DNA from: Pseudomonas alkylphenolica
GTDB taxonomy: Bacteria; Pseudomonadota; Gammaproteobacteria; Pseudomonadales; Pseudomonadaceae
Direction of reading: 5' to 3'
Length of the DNA: 64,000 nucleotides
Assembly (NCBI RefSeq): GCF_000746525.1
Contig: NZ_CP009048.1
Location: 776,001 to 840,000, forward strand
This document shows positions 46,751 to 53,802 of the stretch, one piece after another; position 1 is the first letter of the stretch, and each line of letters begins with the position of its first letter. The notes under the pieces are model-generated. The model had not been told where the DNA came from, did not search any database, and saw only the letters and a list, made by a program, of their open reading frames with translations. A program made the translations under genes and the position numbers.

Positions 46751-46916
46751 CGGCATCACGTTGGCTCTGCAGGATAAAGGTCACGACGATCAGGATCAGC
46801 CAGAGCAGGTAAGGGCGATACCAGGCTCCGGTTGGCTCGATCCACCAGTCCATGATGGCCGGGGAGAACAGATAGATCCCCACGACCAGAAGCAGGACCA
46901 AACGATAGATATACAT
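46740..46916 (-). CDS. cbrX: Small membrane protein overlapping cbrA (CbrX-like)
   Basis: The 58-residue ORF has a start at 46916 preceded by GAGG with 5-bp spacing, and reads MYIYRLVLLLVVGIYLFSPAIMDWW, then a second hydrophobic stretch (LLWLILIVVTFIL), suggesting two membrane helices. Its stop is inside the first codons of cbrA, so the genes are probably translationally coupled. I recall a cbrX described at this place in P. putida, and use the symbol on that basis. Its molecular function is unknown to me. Confidence 0.75.
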   Translation of the reverse strand: MYIYRLVLLLVVGIYLFSPAIMDWWIEPTGAWYRPYLLWLILIVVTFILQSQRDADEL

Positions 46917-47074
46917 GCTGGCCTCAAAGGTTAGGGCGCTGCGGCTTGGACTTATTATTGGCGCAAATGGCTGCGGCGATGGTAACGGATGGGCTGACGG
47001 CTGCAAACGACCTTGAGCAATTTAGCCAAAGATTTGAATTTATTGGGCTTTGTTGGTGTAACAGGCTTGGCTAG

Positions 47075-47144
47075 GTGGGAGCGGGCTTGCCCCGCGATTG
47101 CGGTTTGTCAGTCGCATCATGTCGCGGGGCAAGCCCGCTCCCAC
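47075..47144. repeat. REP doublet (REPIN), copy 3, between gluQ and cbrX
   Basis: The same 70-bp paired-arm structure as at 5597. It lies 4 bp beyond the gluQ stop codon and about 158 bp upstream of the cbrX start. Confidence 0.93.
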
Positions 47145-47148
47145 CCGA

Positions 47149-48042
47149 TCAGTGAAGGTCCGCTTCAGGCACGCTCAGGCGACGAGGGATGGCGTCAGGG
47201 GTCCAGTGTAAAGCAGCGTGCGCCAGCACTTCGGCCGGGGAGCCTTGCGTCATGCTGGCATCGGTGGTTTGTCCCAGGGCGCGCAGGGCTCGCAGCAGCA
47301 GTGGCGTGGCTTGCTCGGCGGGTAACGGCGCGGAACGGTAACTCTTGCCCAGCTTATGGCCATCAGGCTGGGTAATCAGCGGCACATGTAGATAACGCGG
47401 TTGCGACAGCCCCAGCAGTTCCTGCAGGTAAAGCTGGCGCGGGGTGTTATCCAGCAGATCGGCGCCGCGTACGATGTCGGTCACACCTTGCCAGGCATCG
47501 TCCAGCACCACCGCCAGCTGATACGCATAGAGCCCGTCGCGACGACGGATGACGAAATCACCTACCTCACGGCCCAGGTGTTGTTCGAAAGGGCCCTGGA
47601 CACGGTCTTCGAAACGATAGGTCAGCTCCGGCACGCGCAGGCGGATGGCGGCGTCCTGCTGGGCATGGCCGGCATTGCGGCACAGACCGGGGTAAATGCC
47701 GTTGTAACCTTCCAGTTGCTTGCGCGAACAGGTACAGGCATAAGCCAGACCTTGGCGGAACAGACGCTCGACGACTTCGGCGTAGGCTTCATGGCGCTGG
47801 CTCTGGTAGACCACCTCGCCATCCCACTCCAGGCCGTAGCTTTCCAGGGTGTGCAGGATTGCCGCTTGAGCGCCGGGGGCTTCGCGGGGAGGGTCGATAT
47901 CTTCCATGCGCAGCAGCCACTGGCCGCCAACCGCGCGGGCATCAAGCCAGGAGGCGAGCGCAGCGACCAACGAACCGAAGTGCAGGAATCCGCTTGGGGT
48001 GGGAGCGAAACGCCCGATGTAGCGAGGGTTGTTCATACTCAT
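47149..48042 (-). CDS. gluQ: Glutamyl-Q tRNA(Asp) synthetase GluQRS
   Basis: The 297-residue protein is a shortened glutamyl-tRNA synthetase paralogue. It has the class I HIGH-type motif PTPSGFLHFGSL, zinc-type Cys residues in CTCSRKQLEGYNGIYPGLC, and KLGKS in place of KMSKS, without an anticodon-binding domain. It attaches glutamate to queuosine of tRNA(Asp). Alternative starts are 48045 (TTG) and 48036; none has a clear ribosome site. It follows dksA, as in many gamma-proteobacteria. Confidence 0.93.
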   Translation of the reverse strand: MSMNNPRYIGRFAPTPSGFLHFGSLVAALASWLDARAVGGQWLLRMEDIDPPREAPGAQAAILHTLESYGLEWDGEVVYQSQRHEAYAEVVERLFRQGLAYACTCSRKQLEGYNGIYPGLCRNAGHAQQDAAIRLRVPELTYRFEDRVQGPFEQHLGREVGDFVIRRRDGLYAYQLAVVLDDAWQGVTDIVRGADLLDNTPRQLYLQELLGLSQPRYLHVPLITQPDGHKLGKSYRSAPLPAEQATPLLLRALRALGQTTDASMTQGSPAEVLAHAALHWTPDAIPRRLSVPEADLH

Positions 48043-48082
48043 CAATGCAGGTACTGGGCAATCGTCGCAGCCATAAATGAAG

Positions 48083-48103
48083 CGGGGCGCCTTGAGCGCC
48101 CCG
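48083..48103 (-). terminator. Hairpin after dksA
   Basis: CGGGGCGC and GCGCCCCG enclose a 5-nt loop in the 72-bp dksA-gluQ gap. The minus-strand side is T-poor, so it may be a weak terminator that lets some transcription reach gluQ. Confidence 0.6.
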
Positions 48104-48114
48104 TTCTGGTCAGA

Positions 48115-48558
48115 TCAGGCTTTGCCGACCTGTTTTTCCTTGATTTCCGCCAGCGTCTTGCAGTCGTAGCACAGGTCTGCAGTCGGACGGGCCTCCAGGC
48201 GACGAATACCGATTTCCACGCCGCAGCTTTCGCACCAGCCGTACTCCTCGTCTTCGATCAGTTGCAAGGTTTTGTCGATTTTCTTGATCAGCTTGCGTTC
48301 GCGGTCGCGATTACGCAGCTCCAGGGCGAACTCTTCTTCCTGGCTGGCGCGATCGGCCGGGTCAGGGAAGTTGGCTGCCTCGTCTTTCATGTGGTCCACA
48401 GTCGCGTCCACGCCTTGCATCAGCTCCAGTTTCCATTTCTGCAGGAGCTTGGTGAAGTGCGCGCGCATGGGGACACCCATGTACTCCTCACCCTTGGTTT
48501 CTTTATAGGGTTCGAAGCCGCGAACGAGTTGACTTTGTTGCTTTTCTTGGGTGGACAT
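48115..48558 (-). CDS. dksA: RNA polymerase-binding transcription factor DksA
   Basis: The 147-residue protein has the coiled coil whose tip enters the RNA polymerase secondary channel (residues about 30-110) and a four-Cys zinc finger (CESCGVEIGIRRLEARPT then CYDC). DksA works with ppGpp to repress rRNA promoters and activate amino acid genes. ATG 48558 (MSTQEKQQSQ) is chosen; a longer reading has no homology and no ribosome site. Confidence 0.97.
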   Translation of the reverse strand: MSTQEKQQSQLVRGFEPYKETKGEEYMGVPMRAHFTKLLQKWKLELMQGVDATVDHMKDEAANFPDPADRASQEEEFALELRNRDRERKLIKKIDKTLQLIEDEEYGWCESCGVEIGIRRLEARPTADLCYDCKTLAEIKEKQVGKA

Positions 48559-48768
48559 GAATAGACCGCCTCTCACTCTTCTAATCCATTGCGCAGGCTG
48601 CTCCATCTCCGGCGCCCGCCGGCCCTGCGACTGCGAGCCGCCGAACTTACCAGATCGAATCGGGGCGCGCTACTCCCGGTGTCTTCGTGGTTGACAGCAG
48701 GTTTAGCCACACGTTCGCTTCAGCACCCGGGTAGAATCATCATTCTAGACCTATTTGAGAGAAGGTTG

Positions 48769-49941
48769 ATGGCCCAGTCCTACAGTGCGCGCAGCCGCGC
48801 CATAGAACCGTTCCACGTCATGGCCCTGCTGGCCCGCGCCAACGAGCTGCAAGCCAGCGGCCGTGATGTGATTCACCTGGAAATCGGCGAGCCGGACTTC
48901 ACCACCGCCGCGCCGATCGTCGAGGCTGGCCAGGCTGCCCTGGCCGCCGGGCATACCCGCTACACCGCGGCGCGAGGTGTGCCGGCGCTGCGTGAGGCGA
49001 TTGCCGGTTTTTACCAGCAGCGCTATGGCCTGAGCATCGACCCCGAACGAATCCTCATCACGCCGGGCGGCTCCGGTGCCTTGCTGCTGGCCAGCAGTTT
49101 GCTGGTGGATCCGGGCAAGCACTGGCTGCTGGCGGATCCGGGCTACCCGTGCAACCGGCACTTTTTGCGTTTGGTCGAAGGTGGCGCGCAGCTGGTACCG
49201 GTAGGCCCCGAGGTCAACTATCAACTGACCGCTGACCTGGTTGAGCGCTATTGGGATCAGGACACCGTCGGCGCACTGGTGGCGTCGCCGGCCAACCCGA
49301 CCGGCACCGTGCTTGAGCGTAGCGAGTTGGCCAGCCTGTCGGCGGCAACCCGCGCTCACAATGGGCATCTGGTGGTCGATGAGATCTACCACGGGCTGAC
49401 CTACGGCATGGATGCAGCCAGCGTTCTGGAAGTCGATGACCATGCCTTCGTCCTGAACAGCTTTTCCAAATATTTCGGGATGACCGGTTGGCGTCTCGGC
49501 TGGCTGGTGGCGCCACCGGCAGCGGTCAGAGACCTGGAAAAACTGGCACAGAATCTCTACATCAGCGCCCCGAGCATGGCTCAACAGGCTGCTCTGGCCT
49601 GTTTCCAGCCACAGACGCTGGCGATTCTGGAAGAGCGTCGTGCCGAATTCGGCCGTCGTCGTGACTTCCTGTTGCCAGCTCTGCGTGAGCTGGGCTTCAA
49701 GATTGCCGTCGAGCCGCAGGGGGCTTTTTATCTATACGCCGATATCAGCGCTTTTGGCGGTGATGCCTTTGCGTTCTGCCAGCATTTCCTCGAAACCGAG
49801 CATGTTGCCTTCACGCCGGGCCTGGACTTCGGTCGCTATCAGGCCGGGCATCACGTGCGGTTTGCCTACACCCAGAGCCTTCCACGCCTGCAGGAAGCGG
49901 TGGAGCGGATTGCCCGGGGTCTGCGGAGCTGGCAAGGCTGA
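48769..49941 (+). CDS. PLP-dependent class I/II aminotransferase
   Basis: The 390-residue fold-type I enzyme has the PLP-Lys in [18 protein letters not shown], the N-terminal [11 protein letters not shown] and the [11 protein letters not shown]sn. It resembles aspartate/aromatic-type aminotransferases, but the substrate cannot be fixed. Start ATG 48769 follows GAGAGAAGG; upstream in-frame starts cross a probable promoter between dksA and this gene. Its stop overlaps the sfsA start (TGATG). Confidence 0.88.
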   Translation: MAQSYSARSRAIEPFHVMALLARANELQASGRDVIHLEIGEPDFTTAAPIVEAGQAALAAGHTRYTAARGVPALREAIAGFYQQRYGLSIDPERILITPGGSGALLLASSLLVDPGKHWLLADPGYPCNRHFLRLVEGGAQLVPVGPEVNYQLTADLVERYWDQDTVGALVASPANPTGTVLERSELASLSAATRAHNGHLVVDEIYHGLTYGMDAASVLEVDDHAFVLNSFSKYFGMTGWRLGWLVAPPAAVRDLEKLAQNLYISAPSMAQQAALACFQPQTLAILEERRAEFGRRRDFLLPALRELGFKIAVEPQGAFYLYADISAFGGDAFAFCQHFLETEHVAFTPGLDFGRYQAGHHVRFAYTQSLPRLQEAVERIARGLRSWQG

Positions 49942-50654
49942 TGCGTTTTTCTCCAGCACTGGAAACTGCGCGACTGCTGCGTCGCTACAAGCGCTTTCTG
50001 GCCGATATCGAACTGGCCAGTGGCGAACAGATCACCATTCATTGTCCCAATACAGGCTCGATGCTCAATTGCATGGTCGAAGGGGGGCAGGTCTGGTTCA
50101 GTCGTTCCAATGATCCCAAACGCAAGTTGCCTGGCACCTGGGAAATCAGTGAGACGCCACAAGGGCGTCTGGCCTGTGTGAATACCGGGCGGGCCAATGC
50201 GCTGGTCGAGGAAGCCCTGCACGCCGGAATCATCAGCGAACTGGCAGGTTTTACCGGGCTCAGGCGCGAAGTGGCCTACGGCGAGGAGCGTAGCCGGGTG
50301 GACTTTCGCCTGGAGTTTGCCGATGGGCCGGCTTATGTCGAGGTCAAGAGCGTGACCCTGGGTTTTGAAGGTTCAGCCATTGCGGCTTTCCCCGATGCGG
50401 TCACCCAGCGGGGCGCCAAGCACCTGCGCGAACTGGCGGCGCTGGCTCGCCAGGGTGTGCGGGCGGTGCAACTGTACTGCGTGAATCTCAGCGCTATCGA
50501 AGCCGTGCGGCCAGCCGAGGAAATCGATGCGGCCTACGCGCAAGCGTTGCGCGCCGCAGTGGCCGATGGCGTCGAGGTTCTGGCCTATGGTACGCGCGTC
50601 GATGGCGAGCAGATCTACATCGACCGGGCTTTGCCGGTACTGCTTACGCCATGA
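49941..50654 (+). CDS. sfsA: Sugar fermentation stimulation protein SfsA
   Basis: The 237-residue protein has SfsA features: [35 protein letters not shown] and the nuclease-like VEVKSVTLG, consistent with a PD-(D/E)XK-like fold. Its role in E. coli (maltose-gene effect, DNA binding) is only loosely defined. The start overlaps the stop of the aminotransferase by 1 base, implying co-translation. Confidence 0.93.
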   Translation: MRFSPALETARLLRRYKRFLADIELASGEQITIHCPNTGSMLNCMVEGGQVWFSRSNDPKRKLPGTWEISETPQGRLACVNTGRANALVEEALHAGIISELAGFTGLRREVAYGEERSRVDFRLEFADGPAYVEVKSVTLGFEGSAIAAFPDAVTQRGAKHLRELAALARQGVRAVQLYCVNLSAIEAVRPAEEIDAAYAQALRAAVADGVEVLAYGTRVDGEQIYIDRALPVLLTP

Positions 50655-50961
50655 GCCAGATGCCCTGGCTGTCTTCAAGGCAGTCCAGGGCGGTCAGTTG
50701 CTCTCCGGCGCAGGGGCCGGCCACGCATTCCCCGGACTCGATCAGAAACAGGGCGCCATGCCGGCCACAGGCGATCAGGCTGGCGCTGCTGTCGAGAAAC
50801 TGATCGGGCTCCCAGTTCAGCGGGATGCCGCGGTGCGGGCAGCGGTTGCGGTACAGGTAGACCCGGCCTGCGCGGCGCACGGCAAACACGGCGGTATCGT
50901 CAACGCTGAAGCCACGACTGCGGCCTTCGTCTAATTGGTCGGATAAGCAGAGAAAATGCAT
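50644..50961 (-). CDS. Rieske [2Fe-2S] domain protein
   Basis: The 105-residue protein has the two Rieske cluster motifs CPHRG (C-x-H) and CGRH (C-x2-H), spaced as in small soluble ferredoxin-type Rieske proteins, which transfer electrons. It overlaps the 3' end of sfsA by 11 bp, convergently. No partner oxygenase or reductase is adjacent. A PrrF-type small RNA lies upstream on the same strand. Confidence 0.88.
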   Translation of the reverse strand: MHFLCLSDQLDEGRSRGFSVDDTAVFAVRRAGRVYLYRNRCPHRGIPLNWEPDQFLDSSASLIACGRHGALFLIESGECVAGPCAGEQLTALDCLEDSQGIWLMA

Positions 50962-51021
50962 AGCAGGGAGTTACCTGGAGTCACTGTTGGTTTGACGCTA
51001 TCAAACGATACCAACTCCGGG

Positions 51022-51050
51022 CAAAAAAAAGACCCGGCAAAGAGCCGGGT
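51022..51050 (-). terminator. Terminator of the PrrF-type RNA
   Basis: On the minus strand GACCCGGCT and GCCGGGTC-type arms (ACCCGGC/GCCGGGT) enclose a short loop and are followed by a T8 run. Confidence 0.92.
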
Positions 51051-51137
51051 CAATAACCGTGATTAGCCTGATGAGGAGATAATCTGAGAGTCCGAACCAG
51101 GGGCTTTCAGGTTATCCAACCAGTCTCGCGACCAGTT
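51023..51137 (-). ncRNA. prrF: PrrF-type iron-responsive small RNA
   Basis: On the minus strand a transcript starting at about 51137 (AACTGGTCGCGAGACTGG) and ending at the terminator at 51022-51050 is about 115 nt. The central core CAGATTATCTCCTCATCAGG is the hallmark of PrrF antisense sequences. PrrF represses iron-containing proteins when iron is low, the functional analogue of RyhB. The promoter and Fur box fit. Copy number and gene number (prrF1 or prrF2) cannot be told from one locus. Confidence 0.93.
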
Positions 51138-51139
51138 GC

Positions 51140-51171
51140 GATAATCATAACGATTCTCATTACGCTGTCAA
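51140..51171 (-). promoter_or_regulatory. Fur-regulated promoter of the PrrF-type RNA
   Basis: On the minus strand TTGACA (51166-51171) and TATGAT (51144-51149) are spaced by 16 bp. GAGAATCGTTATGATTATC (51140-51158) overlaps the -10 box and matches the 19-bp Fur consensus at about 15 positions. Fe-Fur would block transcription. Confidence 0.9.
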
Positions 51172-51190
51172 CCGCCGCTACTCAATATTC

Positions 51191-51463
51191 TCAATTATTT
51201 TTCTGAACGGGTTTGGCATCGAGTTGCTGGTTCAGGGCTTCCTTGCGGTCGGCCGGAATGTCATTCCAGTGCACGTCGAGCAAGGCGCCTTCAATCGCGT
51301 AGAGCAATACCTTCGAGGCCCGGAAACCACGGGTGCGCACCGCCTTGTAGGCGTTTACCGCACCCAGCCGGCGCAGATCCGAAGCACTGTGGATGCCGAC
51401 CGCATGCAGCCACTGCGCGGAAGTCTTGCCAAGGTTTTTCAGATGCTGGAGTTCATCGTTCAT
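51191..51463 (-). CDS. TfoX/Sxy C-terminal-domain protein
   Basis: The 90-residue protein matches the TfoX C-terminal domain: LKNLGKTSAQWLHAVGIHSASDLRRLGAVNAYKAVR, a helix-hairpin-like fold. The N-terminal TfoX domain is absent, so a full competence-regulator role is doubtful. ATG 51463 is preferred over TTG 51466 because AAGGAGG lies at better spacing. Confidence 0.85.
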   Translation of the reverse strand: MNDELQHLKNLGKTSAQWLHAVGIHSASDLRRLGAVNAYKAVRTRGFRASKVLLYAIEGALLDVHWNDIPADRKEALNQQLDAKPVQKNN

Positions 51464-51583
51464 CAAGCCTCCTTGCGACGGCTGAACGGGTCTTGTGGAG
51501 GAATCGCTGGCAGGTCAATGAGCAGTGTAGCGGCACTTGGGAAATACGCGGCGTTTTGCCATCGAAGCTGGAAAACGGTCTCT

Positions 51584-51653
51584 GTGGGAGCGGGCTTGCC
51601 CCGCGATTGCGGTGTATCAGTCAAATCGCATCGCGGGGCAAGCCCGCTCCCAC
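51584..51653. repeat. REP doublet (REPIN), copy 4
   Basis: The same 70-bp paired-arm structure as at 5597. It lies between the TfoX-domain gene and the pentapeptide-repeat gene, 18 bp from the latter's stop codon. Confidence 0.93.
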
Positions 51654-51671
51654 TGACGATGCCCGAAACTA

Positions 51672-52016
51672 TCAGCGGGTGCGATAGCGCAGTCGAGTAC
51701 CGAAATTGACCGACATGAGAATTTCGTCGGCGCTCAGTTCACTGGGGAAGTAGGTACCGGAGATCTGTGCATGGGCCAGGCTTGCGCCTTCGAGCCCATT
51801 GTGGCGCAGGTCGAGGCCGCGCAAATCGGCGGCGCGGAAGTAGGCATCGGTAAAATCGATTCCGCTGGTGTCCAGCTCCCGCAGGTCGAGGCCGCGGAAA
51901 TCGCCACCGCGAAAGTCGATACTGACGTCCCTGGGTTTTTCGCGGTTGAAGCTGGCGATCTGTTCGTCATGCACCAGCGCATACAGTGCGCTGTCCAGTT
52001 GCCGTGGCTGATTCAT
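51672..52016 (-). CDS. Pentapeptide-repeat protein
   Basis: The 114-residue protein has repeated A/D-x-L/F-R-x units from about residue 33 (FRGGDFRGLDLRELDTSG, then FRAADLRGLDLR, LEGASLAHAQI), predicted to form a short right-handed beta-helix of about three coils. Some family members mimic DNA, but no function is known here. The start follows AAGGAGG-type sequence. Confidence 0.85.
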   Translation of the reverse strand: MNQPRQLDSALYALVHDEQIASFNREKPRDVSIDFRGGDFRGLDLRELDTSGIDFTDAYFRAADLRGLDLRHNGLEGASLAHAQISGTYFPSELSADEILMSVNFGTRLRYRTR

Positions 52017-52121
52017 GAAGGCGCCTCCTTGTTTGCACTTAGGGTGATACTATAGTGCCATCATGGCGGAGGCGCCGGAGATCAGGCGTGAAGTGTCGAC
52101 TGCTTCACGTCCTGAGGCATA

Positions 52122-53684
52122 TCAGAGCCCGGGAAGGCGCTGACGGATCTGCTTGACCAGCAGATCGAGGCTGCCGCTCTCGTTGGTTTCGACGCGCTTG
52201 CTTTGCAGCAGTTCTTCGCTAGTCAGTGGCTCACGACTGGCCAGTTGGGCTTCGACCACTTCCAGCGTTGCATCGGAAGGATCATTTTTGTCGGCCTGAC
52301 GCTGTGCCAGCCAGCTGGCGATAACCGCTTGTGGGGCATTGCAGTCGAGGATCAGGAAAGGCACCCCGGTCTCGCTGGCAACGCCGGCCGCCGCCTGGCG
52401 CTGAGCCTGCTTGAGGTAGGTGGCGTCAATGACCACCGGGAAACCGGCACGCAGGATGGTTTCGGCCAGATTGTGCAGGCGGGCATAGGTGGCCTGGCTG
52501 GCATCGTTGTTATAGATACCTTGCTGCAGCTGACCGGCATCGCCTGCCTGCTGCTCGCCGAACATACGCTTGCGCTCTACATCCGAGCGCAAACGGATCG
52601 CCCCCAGGGCATCGACCAGGCGCATCGCCACATGGCTCTTGCCCACTGCGGAAACACCGTGGGTGATGGCCAGGAAGCGCGAAGGAATGGCGCTGTAGCT
52701 TTCGGCCAGGTTGGCATAGTTGCGGTAGGTGCGCAGGGTGGTGGCACGCTGCACGGCATCGGCATTGGCCGGCATGCTGAACAGGGCGACCTTGGCCCGG
52801 ACCAGGGCGCGGTAAGCTTTGTAGAAGTTCAGCAGTTCAAGGCCTGCATAGTCGCCGGTCAGTTCCAGGTACTGGCTGATGAAGCGCCGAGACAGCGACT
52901 TCAGGCCACGGTCTTCAAGGTCCATGGCCAGGAACGCAGTGTCGGCGTAGACGTCGGTCAGGCGGAAGGGCTCGTTGAATTCGATGCAGTCGAAGATGAC
53001 GACCTTGCCGTCGATCAGGGTGGCGTTGCCCAGGTGGATGTCACCATGGCACTCACGAATGAAGCCTTCGGCCTTGCGTGCCTCGAGCAGGCCGTGAAGG
53101 CGCTTGAAGCTGTCCTGGGCCCAGGCCTGCAGGGCATCGAGTTGCTGCAGGTCGGCCTTGTCGCTGAGGAACGGGCGAATCTGCTCGAAGTTCTGTTCCA
53201 CCGGCACCATGACGCTGTCCGGGGTACCCAGCGGATGCTCCACCGAGACCTTGGGTGCCTGCAGGTGGAACTCGGCGATTTGCCGGGCCATCTGGTCGAT
53301 GTGCTCGGCGGTCAGCTCACCGTTGGCTTGCAGGGTGCTGAGCATCTGGTTCTGCGGGAACTGGCGCATTTTCAGCGCGTATTCGATCGCTTCGCCTTCG
53401 CCACCCAGTTGCGGCGCTTCGGCGCTACCGGTGATCGGCAGTACGTCCAGGTACAGGCCTTCGGTCAGGCGCTGGTTCAGGCGCAGCTCTTCGTTGCAGA
53501 AGTGCTTGCGTGCGGACAGTTCGGTGAAATCGAGGAAGCCGAAATTCATCGGCTTCTTGATCTTGTAGGCATAGTCGCCAGTCAGCAGTACCCAGGAGAT
53601 ATGGGTCTCGATGAGCTGAAACTCCTTCACCGGGTGAGGGAACAGGGCGGGGTTCTGCAGCGCGGTGATCAAGGCTTGGCTCAC
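52122..53684 (-). CDS. APH-like kinase fused to a P-loop ATPase
   Basis: The 520-residue protein joins an aminoglycoside-phosphotransferase-like N-terminal half (about 1-320), with CHGDIHLGNATLIDG (catalytic loop) and IFDCIEFNE (metal Asp), to a C-terminal P-loop NTPase (about 335-515) with Walker A GVSAVGKSH and VIDATYLK. Fusions of this form occur in many bacteria without a clear role. The first half is a predicted small-molecule kinase rather than a resistance gene. Confidence 0.82.
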   Translation of the reverse strand: MSQALITALQNPALFPHPVKEFQLIETHISWVLLTGDYAYKIKKPMNFGFLDFTELSARKHFCNEELRLNQRLTEGLYLDVLPITGSAEAPQLGGEGEAIEYALKMRQFPQNQMLSTLQANGELTAEHIDQMARQIAEFHLQAPKVSVEHPLGTPDSVMVPVEQNFEQIRPFLSDKADLQQLDALQAWAQDSFKRLHGLLEARKAEGFIRECHGDIHLGNATLIDGKVVIFDCIEFNEPFRLTDVYADTAFLAMDLEDRGLKSLSRRFISQYLELTGDYAGLELLNFYKAYRALVRAKVALFSMPANADAVQRATTLRTYRNYANLAESYSAIPSRFLAITHGVSAVGKSHVAMRLVDALGAIRLRSDVERKRMFGEQQAGDAGQLQQGIYNNDASQATYARLHNLAETILRAGFPVVIDATYLKQAQRQAAAGVASETGVPFLILDCNAPQAVIASWLAQRQADKNDPSDATLEVVEAQLASREPLTSEELLQSKRVETNESGSLDLLVKQIRQRLPGL

Positions 53685-53788
53685 GGGCGATCCTTCTGGG
53701 TCTTGGTGATTTCGAGTGGGCCATTATGGCGGTAAGCGAGGCTGCTGCAAACCGCCGGAGGGCGCCTGTCGAGGATCAATAAAGTGCG

Positions 53789-53794
53789 TATAAT
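53789..53794 (+). promoter_or_regulatory. -10 element very close to the mrcB start
   Basis: A perfect TATAAT ends 8 bp before the mrcB ATG (53803). No ribosome binding site lies in the leader. If used, transcription would begin at or within 2 bases of the ATG. The -35 region is weak (CTGTCG near 53766). Confidence 0.5.
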
Positions 53795-53802
53795 CCGCCG
53801 CC

